A stretch of DNA of 42,136 bases from Myxococcales bacterium (GCA_020633515.1 JACKDM010000043.1:1-42136), one strand, 5' to 3'; positions 24,518-35,059 are shown, counted from the first letter of the stretch. Notes: generated from the sequence alone by a model not told the origin. Translations and numbers: made by a program.

Positions 24518-25429
24518 ATGAAGGGCCAAGACCCCATCGCCCCCGCCGCGATCCTCGTCGTCGAAGACGACCCCGACCTCCGCCGCAACATCACCGCGCT
24601 CCTCCGCCTCCGCGGCCACAGCGTCGTCGCCGCCGTCGACAACGGCCCCGATGCCATCGAAGCCGTCCGCCGCGGCCCCGACCTCATCCTCATGGACGTC
24701 CGCCTCCGCGGCTCGATGGATGGCATCACCACCGCCGAAGCCATCCGCCGCCGCTGGGACGGCCCCCTCATCTATCTCACCGCCTACTCCGACCGCGAGA
24801 CCGTCTCCCGCGCCGGCATGGCCGAGCCCGCCGGCTACCTCGTCAAGCCCTTCGACGACGCCGGCCTCGACGCCGCCATCCGCATCGCGCTCGCCAACCA
24901 CCACCGCGCCCGCGCCCGCCAACGCTGGATCTCCGCGCTCATCGAACAGCTCGCCGGCGCCGACGAGGCCATGTGCGCCATCGACGAAGCCGGCCGCGTC
25001 CGCCTCGTCAACACCGCCGCCGAAGCCCTCTTCGCCCGCGCCCGCCGCGACCTCATCGGCGAACGCCTCGCCGACATCCTCGACCCCGACTGGAGCGACG
25101 ACCTCCTCGCCGCCGTCGACCGCGTCATCCACGGCGAGAGCAGCGTCAGCGTCCCCCTCGACGGCCACCGCGCCGTCATCGCCCCCATCGGCCGCGCCCG
25201 CCGCCAACCCCCCGGCGTCCTCATCACCCTCCGCCGCGACACCGACGACCCGAAGAACCCCCTCATCTGCGTCTGCTCCTGGTGCCGCCGCATCCGCGAC
25301 CACGCCGCCCGCTGGACCCGCTTCGAAGAATACTTCGCCGCCGCCATGGACGCGCAGTTCACCCACAGCATCTGCCCCGACTGCACCGAAGGCCTCCTCG
25401 GCGAATCCGGCGACGGCCTCCTCGACTGA
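24518..25429 (+). CDS. REC-PAS response regulator with C-terminal Cys cluster
   Basis: 303 residues. A receiver domain spans about 1-125, with Asp19/Asp18 acidic pair (VVEDDPD), phosphoacceptor Asp60 (LILMDVRL), Thr88 region and Lys110 (LVKPF). A PAS domain follows (AMCAIDEAGRVRLVNTAAEA). The C-terminus has ICVCSWCRRIRD ... W..FEEYF ... SICPDC, a cysteine pattern found after PAS domains in many sensor proteins and possibly metal binding. No DNA-binding or kinase domain is present, so output is probably by protein contact. GGGAGA precedes the ATG. It is convergent with a hybrid histidine kinase 16 bp away, its likely functional partner. Confidence 0.85.
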   Translation: MKGQDPIAPAAILVVEDDPDLRRNITALLRLRGHSVVAAVDNGPDAIEAVRRGPDLILMDVRLRGSMDGITTAEAIRRRWDGPLIYLTAYSDRETVSRAGMAEPAGYLVKPFDDAGLDAAIRIALANHHRARARQRWISALIEQLAGADEAMCAIDEAGRVRLVNTAAEALFARARRDLIGERLADILDPDWSDDLLAAVDRVIHGESSVSVPLDGHRAVIAPIGRARRQPPGVLITLRRDTDDPKNPLICVCSWCRRIRDHAARWTRFEEYFAAAMDAQFTHSICPDCTEGLLGESGDGLLD

Positions 25430-25445
25430 CCCGCGCCCCGACCCC

Positions 25446-27941
25446 TCAGATCTCCGCCTCGACCCGCCCGCAGCGCCCCAAAGCCTCGACCAGCGACTGG
25501 ATGTGCAGCGGCTTGCTCAGATAATCATCCATCCCCGCCGCCAGATACGTCTCCCGATCCCCCTGCAGCGCGTTCGCCGTCAACGCCACGATCCGCGGCG
25601 CCAGCCGCCCCAGCTTCTCCCGGATCACCCGCGTCGCCTCGATCCCATCCATCTCCGGCATCTGCACATCCATCAACACCACGTCGTAGGCCGCGCTCTC
25701 CACCGCCTCCACCGCCTCGATCCCCGAGTTCACCACCTCCGACCGATAGCCCAGCCGCTTGAGCATCATCACCGCCAGCTTCTGATTGATCGGGTTGTCC
25801 TCCGCGATCAGGATCCGCAGCGGATGCCGCATCCCCAGCTCTGCGTCGAACGCCGACAGCGCCATCCGCGGCCCCGGCCCCCGACTCTGCCGATCCACCC
25901 GGCTCAGCACCCCGCACAGGCAATCGAACAACCGCCCCGGCTTGATCGGCTTCGCCACGCTCGCCGCGTACCGCCGCAGCCGCGGATCCCCCCGATTCGC
26001 GTGCATCATCGGCGACATCAGCACCATCGGCACCTCCGCCGGCCCCCGCCGATGCAGCACCTCCGCCAACGCCAGCCCGTTCAGCCCCGGCAGATGCAGA
26101 TCGATCAACGCCACATCGAAGACCGCCTCCCCCCCCAACCGATCCAGCGCATCCTTCCCCGTCGCCGAACACGCCACCACCATCCCCCACCCCTCGCACA
26201 GCGCCGCGATCTGCGCCCGGCTCGCCGCGTTGTCGTCCACCACCAGCACCCGCCGCCCGCGCAACCCCGGCGCCTCCCCCCGCAGATGCGCCGCCGGCTC
26301 GAACGCCGCCCCCTCCAGATACGCCGTGAAGTGGAACGTCGACCCCCGCCCCGCCTCGCTCTCCACCCAGATCTGCCCATCCATCATGTGCGTCAACCGC
26401 TTGCAGATCGCCAACCCCAGCCCCGTCCCCCCGAACCGCCGCGTCGTCGACTCATCCACCTGACTGAACGACTTGAACAACCGATCCATCCGCTCCGGCG
26501 GGATCCCCACCCCCGTATCCCGCACCGAGAACCGCAGCCACCCCGCCTCCTCCGCCGGCGCGACCGCCACCTCCACCTCCCCATCCTCGGTGAACTTCAC
26601 CCCGTTCGACAGCAGGTTCACCAGCACCTGCCGCACCCGCGTCACATCCCCCACCACCGCCCCCGGCACCCCCGGCTCCACCCGATAAACCAGATCGATC
26701 CGCCGCTCCGCCGCCCGATTCGCCACCACATCCAGCGCATCCTCGATGCACTTCCGCAGCTCGAACGGCTGCCGCTCGATCGACAGCTCCCCCGCCTCGA
26801 TCTTCGAAAAGTCCAGGATATCGTTGATGATCGTCAGCAGCGCATCCCCGCTGCTCCGCACCACCTCCACGAACTCCCGCTGCTGCGGATCGAGATCGGT
26901 ATCCAGCAACAGCCCCGTCATCCCGATCACCGCGTTCATCGGCGTCCGGATCTCGTGGCTCATGTTCGCCAGGAACACGCTCTTCGCCCGCGTCGCCGTC
27001 TCCGCCGCGTCCCGCGCCTGCCGCAGCGCGTCCACCATCTCGTGCTGCGCCGTGCGATCCCGCACCACGCCATGCACCAGCACCTCCCCCTCCACGCTGA
27101 ACCGCGCCGCCGTCACCTCCGCCGGAAAAGTCGACCCGTCCTTCCGCCGGAACACCGTCTCGAAGCGCGTCAGCCCCGCCGCCCGCACCTCCTCCAGCTT
27201 CTGCGTCGCGCCCAGCTCCTCCGGCGGATGAAGCGCTCGCAGCGTCATCCCCGGCAGCTCATCCTGCCGATAGCCCAGCATCGCCGCGCCCATCGGGTTG
27301 ACCTCCACGATCCGCCCCGCCAGATCGTGGATCACCAGCCCATCCCCCAACCGAGAGAACAGCGTCGCGTACCGATGCTCGCTCTCCCGCAGCCGCGCCT
27401 CCGTCCGCTCCCGCTCCTCCCGCGCCTCGATCAGCGAAAAGATCGTCCCCACATGCAGCGCATACAGCGTCCCCAGGCTCGCCGTCAGCGCCCGATCGCT
27501 CGTCGCCGCCGGCCCCGCCGCCAGCACCAGCGCCCCCCGCCCCACATCCCGCGCCACGATCGGCAGCACCAGCAACGCCGCCGGCCCCGGCTCCGCCAGC
27601 CACGCCCCGACCGTGCCCTCCGCCGCCGGCGCCACCCACTGCGCCGCCCGCCCCTCGACCGCCGCCTCCACCGCCGCCCACTGCTCCACCCCGCCCGCCA
27701 CCGGCTCGAAGCGCCCGTTGACGAACCGCCCCACGCACCGCAGCCCCCCCGCCTCCGTCAACAGCACCGCGATCCGCCGCGCCGGCACCACCCAGCGCGC
27801 GTTCGCGCACACCCGCGGCCAGAACGTCGCGAACTGCTCCTCCAGCGAAAACTCGAGGATGGCCTCATGCAACGCCCCCAGCGCGATCGAGCTGACCACC
27901 GCCGGGCTCCCCCCTCGTTCGTCACTCACGTCTTCGGCCAT
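25446..27941 (-). CDS. Hybrid sensor histidine kinase (GAF-PAS-HisKA-HATPase-REC-REC)
   Basis: 831 residues, soluble with no membrane helices. A GAF-like N-terminal domain (about 10-190) precedes a PAS domain (YATLFSRLGDGLVIHDLAGR). HisKA follows with FLANMSHEIRTPMN, then HATPase_c with the N box (VNLLSNGVKFTEDG), DTGVGIP and GTGLGLAICKRL. The first REC has VVDDNAASR and ALIDLHLPG; the second has AEDNPINQKL and VLMDVQMPEMDG with a KPL switch lysine. No Hpt is fused. The ATG at 27941 has GAGGA just upstream; starts at 27980 or 28031 are less likely. It probably senses an intracellular signal and passes phosphate by relay. The divergent livK gene suggests, weakly, a link to nutrient uptake. Confidence 0.9.
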   Translation of the reverse strand: MAEDVSDERGGSPAVVSSIALGALHEAILEFSLEEQFATFWPRVCANARWVVPARRIAVLLTEAGGLRCVGRFVNGRFEPVAGGVEQWAAVEAAVEGRAAQWVAPAAEGTVGAWLAEPGPAALLVLPIVARDVGRGALVLAAGPAATSDRALTASLGTLYALHVGTIFSLIEAREERERTEARLRESEHRYATLFSRLGDGLVIHDLAGRIVEVNPMGAAMLGYRQDELPGMTLRALHPPEELGATQKLEEVRAAGLTRFETVFRRKDGSTFPAEVTAARFSVEGEVLVHGVVRDRTAQHEMVDALRQARDAAETATRAKSVFLANMSHEIRTPMNAVIGMTGLLLDTDLDPQQREFVEVVRSSGDALLTIINDILDFSKIEAGELSIERQPFELRKCIEDALDVVANRAAERRIDLVYRVEPGVPGAVVGDVTRVRQVLVNLLSNGVKFTEDGEVEVAVAPAEEAGWLRFSVRDTGVGIPPERMDRLFKSFSQVDESTTRRFGGTGLGLAICKRLTHMMDGQIWVESEAGRGSTFHFTAYLEGAAFEPAAHLRGEAPGLRGRRVLVVDDNAASRAQIAALCEGWGMVVACSATGKDALDRLGGEAVFDVALIDLHLPGLNGLALAEVLHRRGPAEVPMVLMSPMMHANRGDPRLRRYAASVAKPIKPGRLFDCLCGVLSRVDRQSRGPGPRMALSAFDAELGMRHPLRILIAEDNPINQKLAVMMLKRLGYRSEVVNSGIEAVEAVESAAYDVVLMDVQMPEMDGIEATRVIREKLGRLAPRIVALTANALQGDRETYLAAGMDDYLSKPLHIQSLVEALGRCGRVEAEI

Positions 27942-28109
27942 CCGGTCCTCGGCGCACACAGCATCAAAATCCTCACCCATCCTTCGACCAACATCAATCT
28001 CTGCATTACACCCGCCCCGGATATGACCCACCCCTCACCCCGCCGCGAAGGCTTGCACGGCGGATGCAAACACGCTCTCCTGAGCCGGCACCACCTGGGA
28101 GGGGAACCC

Positions 28110-29444
28110 ATGCGCACGCACCGCTCGCTCGGGCCCGCCGCGCTCGCCATCACCGCGCTCGCCATCGCCGCGCTCGCCACCGGCTGCGGCAAGAAGGACG
28201 AAGCACCCGCCACCGGCCAGCAGCCCGCGCCCGCCACCACCGGCCAGGCGCCCGCGCCCGCCGAAGCCGCCCCTGCGATCAAGACCGACAAAGGCGTCGA
28301 CCTCACCGCCCGCAAGATCACCATCGGCAGCCTCGACGACGAGAGCGGCCCCGGCGCCGCCATCGGCAAGCCCTTCGCCATCGGCAAGAAGATCCTCGTC
28401 GCCCAGGTCAACGCCGGCGGCGCCGGCCTCCTCCCCGACGGCTGGACCCTCGCCCAAGAGAGCCGCGACCACGGCTACGACCCCGGCAAGGCCCAGCAGG
28501 CCTACAGCGCCATCAAAGACGACATCCTCTTCATCGCCACCAGCTTCGGCACCCCCAACACCCTCCCGCTCCGCCCCTTCCTCGAAGCCGACGGCCTCGT
28601 CGCCTTCCCCGCCTCCCTCTCCAGCCAGATGGCCGAGCACGCCCACACCCCCCCCATCGGCGCCCCCTACAGCTACGAGGTCATGCGCGCCGTCGACCAC
28701 ATCGTCGACACGGCCGGCGCCACCCCCGAAGCCAAGGCCGCCATCAAGCTCGGCATCGTCTACGACCAGACCGACTACGGCAAAGACGGCCTCGCCGGCC
28801 TCCAGAAGGCCGCCGCCTTCCACGGCCTCACCCTCGCCGCCGACCGCGCCATCAAACCCGGCCAGAAGGACTTCACCGCCGAGATCGGCGCCCTCCAGAG
28901 CGCCGGCGCCACCCACGTCATCCTCACCGTGCTCCCCTCCTCCACCGGCCCCCTCCTCGGCACCGCCGCCGCGCTCGGCTACGCCCCCGCCTGGTATGGC
29001 AACACCCCCGCCTGGATCGACGCCTTCTTCGCCCACCCCAAGCTCCCCCCCGCCGTCTTCGCCCACTACCACTGGGCCGGCGGCCTCCCCTACTGGGGCG
29101 AGCAGCTCCCCGGCATGGACAAGTTCATCGCCGCCTACGAAGCCCACGGCAAGGACCTCGCCCGCCCCGACTTCTACATCCTCCTCAGCTACGTGCAGGG
29201 CCTCGTCGCCCTCGAAGCCGCCCGCCGCGCCATCGAGCAGGGCGACATCACCCGCGCCGGCTACATGAAGGCCCTCCGGACCATCAAGGACTTCGACGGC
29301 GGCGGCCTGCTCCAGCCCGTCGACCTCACCCGCTTCCCCTACGTCACCGGCACCCGCATCCGCATCCTCAAGCCCGACTTCGACAACAAGACCTGGACCC
29401 CCGTCGCCGACTACGCCGAGCCCCGCGCCATCGGCCAGCCATGA
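28110..29444 (+). CDS. livK: ABC transporter substrate-binding lipoprotein (branched-chain amino acid type)
   Basis: 444 residues. The signal peptide ends ALATGC, an atypical lipobox, then a Pro/Ala/Gln linker to about residue 55. The body is the periplasmic binding fold of the Leu/Ile/Val family: KITIGSLDDESGPGA, DGWTLAQESRDHGYDPGKA and KLGIVYDQTDYGKDGLAGLQ. It captures the ligand in the periplasm for the LivHMGF transporter encoded next. GGGAGGGG lies 5 nt before the ATG. The upstream 168-bp gap, shared with the divergent kinase gene, should hold the operon promoter. Confidence 0.85.
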   Translation: MRTHRSLGPAALAITALAIAALATGCGKKDEAPATGQQPAPATTGQAPAPAEAAPAIKTDKGVDLTARKITIGSLDDESGPGAAIGKPFAIGKKILVAQVNAGGAGLLPDGWTLAQESRDHGYDPGKAQQAYSAIKDDILFIATSFGTPNTLPLRPFLEADGLVAFPASLSSQMAEHAHTPPIGAPYSYEVMRAVDHIVDTAGATPEAKAAIKLGIVYDQTDYGKDGLAGLQKAAAFHGLTLAADRAIKPGQKDFTAEIGALQSAGATHVILTVLPSSTGPLLGTAAALGYAPAWYGNTPAWIDAFFAHPKLPPAVFAHYHWAGGLPYWGEQLPGMDKFIAAYEAHGKDLARPDFYILLSYVQGLVALEAARRAIEQGDITRAGYMKALRTIKDFDGGGLLQPVDLTRFPYVTGTRIRILKPDFDNKTWTPVADYAEPRAIGQP

Positions 29445-29460
29445 GCCGAGCGCAGCGAAG

Positions 29461-29481
29461 CCGTCCCCGCGAGGGGGACGG
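29461..29481 (+). other. Hairpin in the livK-livF spacer
   Basis: CCGTCCCC and GGGGACGG pair around GCGAG, 17 nt after the livK stop. In periplasmic-binding-protein operons such intercistronic hairpins often stabilise the first mRNA segment and raise its yield. The 118-bp spacer is otherwise non-coding. Confidence 0.4.
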
Positions 29482-29562
29482 GCCGGAGCGAGGAGGGCGT
29501 GAGCCCGACGAAGCGCAGCGCCCGCCCGCAGGGCGGCTTGGCGAGCACGGCGAGCACAAGCC

Positions 29563-30353
<791 letters not shown>

Positions 30354-30366
<13 letters not shown>

Positions 30367-31133
30367 CCCCCGCCGCCCTCACGATCACCGGCCTCCACCT
30401 CGGCTTCGCCGGCGTCAAGGCCCTCGACGACGTCGCCCTCACCGTCGCCCCCGGCGCGCTCCACGCCGTCATCGGCCCCAACGGCGCCGGCAAGACCAGC
30501 CTCTTCAACTGCATCAGCGGCGCCTACCGCCCCGCATCCGGCAGCGTCCGCCTCGGCGACGTCGAGCTCGTCGGCCGCCGCCCCCCCGCCATCGCCGCGC
30601 TCGGCGTCGCCCGCATGTTCCAGCACCCCGCCCTCTTCGCGCAGCTCACCGTGCTCGAGAACATCCTCCTCGGCCGCCACCACCGCTACCGCACCCGCTG
30701 GTGGCACGACGCGCTCCGCCTCCCCGCCGCCCGAAGCAGTGAGGTCGAGCACCGCCGCCGCGCCGAAGAGATCATCGAGCTCCTCGACCTCGAACGCGTC
30801 CGCAAGACCCCCGTCGCCATCCTCCCCTACGGCGTGCAGAAGCGCGTCGAGCTCGGCCGCGCGCTCGCCATGGAGCCCCGCCTCCTCCTCCTCGACGAGC
30901 CCGCCGCCGGCCTCAACCGCGAAGAGACCGAATCCCTCGCCCGCTACCTCCTCGACATCAAAGAAGAGCAAGGCATCACCCAGATCCTCATCGAACACGA
31001 GCTGCGCTTCGTGCTCGACCTCGCCGACCGCGTCACCGTGCTCGACTTCGGCCGCCGCATCGCCGACGGTCTGCCCCGCGACATCGCCCGCGACCCCGCC
31101 GTCATCGACGCCTACCTGGGAGGTGCCATTTGA
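30354..31133 (+). CDS. livG: ABC transporter ATP-binding protein LivG
   Basis: 259 residues. Walker A is GPNGAGKT, the Q-loop segment MFQHPALF, signature-like PYGVQKRVELGRAL, Walker B LLLLDEPAAGLN, and the H-loop LIEHEL. LivG proteins have this longer C-terminal part and the NREE segment. The ATG at 30354 overlaps the livF stop by 13 nt; a GTG at 30363 giving a 4-nt GTGA overlap is equally possible and fits the style of this genome. It pairs with LivF. Confidence 0.9.
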
Positions 31134-33049
31134 GCGCGCCGCCCGCGATGCCATCGATGGCATCCCAGCCATCGACATCCATGCCATCGATGCCATCGAT
31201 GCCATCCATGGCACCCGAACCCCCGCTCACCCTGCCCGGCCGCCTCGCGTGGCACGCCGCCCGCGCCCCCGACCGCACCGCGCTCCGCGTCAAGCGCCTC
31301 GGCATCTGGCAGCCCTACACCTGGGCCGAATACCTCCAAGAGACCGCCGCCTGCGCGGCGGCCCTCGCCGCCGAAGGCATCGGCCCCGGCGACCACGTCG
31401 CCATCCAGAGCGACAACCGCCCCGAGTGGCTCTTCGCCGACCTCGCCACCCAATCGCTCGGCGCCCGCGCCGTCGGCATCTACCAGACCAACCCCGAAGA
31501 CGACGTCGCCTACATCCTCGCCCACTGCGGCGCGCGCGCCCTCTTCTGCGAAGACCAGGAGCAGGTCGACAAAGCCATCGCCATCGCCGACCGCACCCCC
31601 ACCGTGCGCCGCGTCATCGTCTTCGACCCCCGCGGCACCCGCGGCTACGACGACCCCCGCCTCGTCACCTACGACGACTTCCGCGCCCGCGGCCTCGCCC
31701 TGCACGCCCAGGACCCCCACGCCTGGCACCACCGCGTCGCCGCGCTCGACCCCGACGCCCCCACCATGGTCGTCTACACGTCGGGCACCACCGGCGACCC
31801 CAAAGGCGCGCTCCTCACCGGCCGCAACGCCCTCGGCATCGCGCCCGCCGTCTGCCAGTTCCTCGGCGTCACCCGAGACGACGCGCTCCTCAGCTACCTC
31901 CCCCTCTGCCACGTCGCCGAGAAGATCTTCACCTTCTTCACCCCGCTCACCGCCGGCTGCGTCGTGCACTTCGGCGAGTCCATCGAGACCGTGCGTGAAG
32001 ACCTCGCCGAGGTCAGCCCCACCGTCTTCCTCGGCGTGCCCCGCATCTGGGAGAAGATGCACGCCGCCGTCGTGCTCCGCATGAAAGACAGCTCCCCGCT
32101 CAAGCGAACGCTCTACCACCGCGCGCTCGCCGCCGGCCATGCCATCGCGCGCCGCCGCCGCGAAGGCACCGCCGGTGTCATCGATGCCATCCGCTGGTGG
32201 CTCGCCGACTTCCTCGTCTACCGCCCCCTGCAAGAGCGCCTCGGGCTGCGCCGCTGCCGCATCCCCATCACCGGCGCCGCCCCCATCGCGCCCGAGATCA
32301 TCGAGTGGTTCCACGCCATCGGCGTCCGCATCCTCGAAGGCTACGGCCAGACCGAATGCGCCGGCGTCAGCCACTGCAACCCCCCCGGCCGCGCCCGCAT
32401 CGGCACCGTCGGCCTCACCCTGCCCGGCCTCGAGTGCCGCACCGCCGACGACGGCGAGGTCCTCGTCCGCGGCCCGGCGGTCTTCGCCGGCTACCTGCAT
32501 GCCCCCGACGCCACCGCCGCCACCCTGCGCGACGGCTGGCTCCACACCGGCGACATCGGTCTCATCGACCCCGACGGCTACCTCAGCATCACCGGCCGCA
32601 AGAAGGAGATCATCATCACCGCCGGCGGCAAGAACCTCAGCCCCGAGAAGATCGAGAACGCCCTCAAGACCAGCCCCTACATCAAAGAGGCCGTCGCCAT
32701 CGGCGACCGCCGCAAGTTCGTCGGCGCGCTCATCCAGATCGAGCCCGCCGCCGTCGGCGACTACGCCACCCGCAACGCCATCGCCTACACCTCGTTCGCC
32801 GACCTCACCGCCCGCCCCGAGGTCGTCGCCCTCATCGAGCGCGAGCTCCGCGCCCGGAACGAGCGCCTCGCCCGCGTCGAACAGGTCCGCGTCTTCCGCC
32901 TCTTCGACAAGGAGCTGCACCAGGACGACGGCGAGCTCACCGCCACCCAGAAGGTCCGCCGCCGCGCCATCACCGAGAAGTACGCCGCCCTGATCGAAGA
33001 CATGTTCCGCGGCGGCGCGGCCCCGGCACCGGAGCGCCAGGATGGGTGA
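31130..33049 (+). CDS. AMP-binding long-chain acyl-CoA synthetase-like protein
   Basis: 639 residues. Motifs of the ANL superfamily are intact: YTSGTTGDPKG at 216-226, VPRIWEKMHA, EGYGQTE, GWLHTGDIG and GRKKEIIITAGGKNLSPE with the catalytic Lys region. It should adenylate a carboxylic acid and form the CoA thioester in the cytoplasm. The N-terminal 29 residues are low-complexity Met/Pro/Ser, encoded by an ATGCCATCG repeat. The TTG at 31130 has GGGAGG 7 nt upstream and overlaps the livG stop; an in-frame ATG at 31148 is a possible shorter start. Its place inside the liv operon suggests that it activates the imported molecule. Confidence 0.85.
   Translation: MSAPPAMPSMASQPSTSMPSMPSMPSMAPEPPLTLPGRLAWHAARAPDRTALRVKRLGIWQPYTWAEYLQETAACAAALAAEGIGPGDHVAIQSDNRPEWLFADLATQSLGARAVGIYQTNPEDDVAYILAHCGARALFCEDQEQVDKAIAIADRTPTVRRVIVFDPRGTRGYDDPRLVTYDDFRARGLALHAQDPHAWHHRVAALDPDAPTMVVYTSGTTGDPKGALLTGRNALGIAPAVCQFLGVTRDDALLSYLPLCHVAEKIFTFFTPLTAGCVVHFGESIETVREDLAEVSPTVFLGVPRIWEKMHAAVVLRMKDSSPLKRTLYHRALAAGHAIARRRREGTAGVIDAIRWWLADFLVYRPLQERLGLRRCRIPITGAAPIAPEIIEWFHAIGVRILEGYGQTECAGVSHCNPPGRARIGTVGLTLPGLECRTADDGEVLVRGPAVFAGYLHAPDATAATLRDGWLHTGDIGLIDPDGYLSITGRKKEIIITAGGKNLSPEKIENALKTSPYIKEAVAIGDRRKFVGALIQIEPAAVGDYATRNAIAYTSFADLTARPEVVALIERELRARNERLARVEQVRVFRLFDKELHQDDGELTATQKVRRRAITEKYAALIEDMFRGGAAPAPERQDG
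31148..31211 (+). repeat. Tandem ATGCCATCG-type microsatellite
   Basis: About seven near copies of a 9-bp unit in both orientations (ATGCCATCG, ATGGCATCC) encode MPSMASQPSTSMPSMPSMPS. The segment lies at the extreme 5' end of a coding region, where length changes would be tolerated. Confidence 0.85.
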
Positions 33050-33983
33050 CCTGCTGCAATACCTCGTCAGCGGCATCGCGCTCGGCGGCGTCTACGCGCT
33101 CGTCGCGCTCGGCTTCGTCGTCATCTACCGCGCCAGCCGCGTCTTCAACTTCGCCCACGGCGAGCTCCTCGCCTTCGGCGCGCTCTCCATGGTCTGGCTC
33201 ACCGCCCCGCGCCCCGACGACCCCACCGCCTACGCCATCGACGCCCCCGGCCTCGGCCTGCCCTGGCTCGTCGCGCTCCCCATCGTGCTCGCCGCCACCG
33301 GACTGCTCGCCGCGCTCGTCGAACGCGTCGCGCTCCGCCCCCTCGTCGGCCGCCCCGTCTTCGTCTCCATCATCATCACCCTCTTCGTCGGCGCCGTGCT
33401 CCGCACCGCCATGATCCTCTTCTTCGGCGCCACCCCCGCCCCCCTCGCCACCCCCTGGGACGCCATGGGCGCCTTCGACCTCGCCGGCGCCCGCCTCGGC
33501 TACACGTCGGCCGCCATCATCGCCGCCTCCGCGCTCGCGCTCGCCGCCTTCTTCGCGCTCCTCCGCCTCACCCGCCTCGGCGTCGCCATGCGCGCCACCA
33601 GCAGCGACCAGGAGACCGCGCTCGCGCTCGGCATCCCCGTCGGCCGCGTCTTCGCCGCCACCTGGATCATCGCCGGCGCCTTCGCCGCGCTCGCCGGCGT
33701 CTCCGTCGCCGTGCGCGACCCCCAGGTCGACCCCACCGTCGGCTTCGTCGCGCTCCGCGCCTTCCCCGCCGTCATCGTCGGCGGCCTCGAGAGCCCGCTC
33801 GGCGCCGTGCTCGCCGGCCTGCTCCTCGGCGTCGCCGAGGTCCTCTGCGCCGCCTACCTCAACGACGCCCTCGGCGGCATGGGCCGCAACTTCCACATCG
33901 TGATGCCCTACCTCGTCATGATCGCGGTCTTGATCGTGCGCCCCTACGGCCTCTTCGGCCAGCGCACGGTGGAGCGACTGTAG
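33042..33983 (+). CDS. livH: Branched-chain amino acid type ABC permease LivH
   Basis: 313 residues with about eight hydrophobic segments. YLVSGIALGGVYALVALGFVVIYRAS followed by NFAHGELLAFGA is the family signature, as is RATSSDQETALALGIPVGRV near residue 185. The C-terminus ends RPYGLFGQRTVERL. It forms the inner-membrane channel with LivM. The ATG overlaps the acyl-CoA synthetase stop by 8 nt. Confidence 0.9.
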   Translation: MGDLLQYLVSGIALGGVYALVALGFVVIYRASRVFNFAHGELLAFGALSMVWLTAPRPDDPTAYAIDAPGLGLPWLVALPIVLAATGLLAALVERVALRPLVGRPVFVSIIITLFVGAVLRTAMILFFGATPAPLATPWDAMGAFDLAGARLGYTSAAIIAASALALAAFFALLRLTRLGVAMRATSSDQETALALGIPVGRVFAATWIIAGAFAALAGVSVAVRDPQVDPTVGFVALRAFPAVIVGGLESPLGAVLAGLLLGVAEVLCAAYLNDALGGMGRNFHIVMPYLVMIAVLIVRPYGLFGQRTVERL

Positions 33984-35059
33984 TGCCGACCCGCAAGCTC
34001 ACCACCGCCTACGAAGACGAGCTCGCGCTCTTCCCCGGCCGCTACCACAAGCTCGGCCTCGCGCTCGCCGCCGTGCTCCTCCTCGGCTTCCCCCTCGTCG
34101 CCGACGCCCACGCGCTCGCCGTCGCCCACACCGCCGCCATCGCCGTCGTCGGCGCCATCGGCATGATGATCCTCACCGGCTTCTGCGGCCAGGTCAGCCT
34201 CGGCCACGCCGCCTTCCTCGCGCTCGGCGCCTACACCGTCGCCATCCTCGGCGGCACCTTCGGCTGGCCCTTCTGGCTCGCGCTCCCCGCCGGCGGCCTC
34301 GTCGCCGCCGCCATCGGCCTCCTCGTCGGCCCCTTCGCGCTCCGACTGCAAGGCCTCTACCTCGCCATCGTCACCGTCGGGCTCCTCTTCCTCGTCGACC
34401 ACCTCCTCCGCAACGGCCTCGACCTCGCCTATGGTCGCGACTACCTCACCGTGCCCATGCACCCCTGGTTCGTCAGCGGCGACGCGCGCTCCGGCCTCGG
34501 AACCTTCCGCGCCCCCGGCGCGATCGACCCCGCCATCCGCCTCTACCTCGTCCTCGTCCTCGTCGCCCTCTTCGCCACCTGGATCAGCCACAACCTCCAG
34601 CGCTCCCGCACCGGCCGCGCCATGATGGCCGTGCGCGACCGCGACCTCGCCGCCGAGGTCCTCGGCGTCGAAGCCGCCGCCACCAAGTTCCTCGCCTTCG
34701 GCCTCTCCTCGTTCTTCGCCGGCGTCGCCGGCGGCCTCTACGCCTTCGCCCACCCCGTCGTCACCCTCGAACCCTTCGGCCTCGCCATGAGCGTCGGCTA
34801 CATCGCCATGGTCGTGCTCGGCGGCGCCGGCACCACCTTCGGCGCCGTCGCCGGCGCCATCGCCTTCACCGCGCTCCTGCCCCTCGCCGAAGCCCTCGGC
34901 GCCCTCCTGCCCTTCCCCGACGGCTTCAGCTCCGAGAACCGCGCCGTCCTCCTCTTCTACCCCGCGCTCTGCCTCTTCCTCGTCTTCGAACCGCTCGGCC
35001 TCCTCGGCATCTGGCTCCGCATCAAGCGCTACTTCATGGCGTGGCCCTTCCGCTACTGA
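33983..35059 (+). CDS. livM: Branched-chain amino acid type ABC permease LivM
   Basis: 358 residues. MMILTGFCGQVSLGHAAFLALGAY is the LivM signature, and RDRDLAAEVLGVEAAATKFLAF follows the central helices. About nine hydrophobic segments are visible. The GTG start at 33983 shares a base with the livH TAG. GGTGGAG lies upstream. Its last 26 nt overlap the convergent terpene synthase gene, which rules out a terminator between them. Confidence 0.9.
   Translation: MPTRKLTTAYEDELALFPGRYHKLGLALAAVLLLGFPLVADAHALAVAHTAAIAVVGAIGMMILTGFCGQVSLGHAAFLALGAYTVAILGGTFGWPFWLALPAGGLVAAAIGLLVGPFALRLQGLYLAIVTVGLLFLVDHLLRNGLDLAYGRDYLTVPMHPWFVSGDARSGLGTFRAPGAIDPAIRLYLVLVLVALFATWISHNLQRSRTGRAMMAVRDRDLAAEVLGVEAAATKFLAFGLSSFFAGVAGGLYAFAHPVVTLEPFGLAMSVGYIAMVVLGGAGTTFGAVAGAIAFTALLPLAEALGALLPFPDGFSSENRAVLLFYPALCLFLVFEPLGLLGIWLRIKRYFMAWPFRY

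Noticed and set aside
24651..28109. An open frame running upstream of livK through the regulator and kinase genes
   Set aside because: Low-complexity Ser/Pro/Arg sequence; the real protein begins at the signal peptide at 28110.
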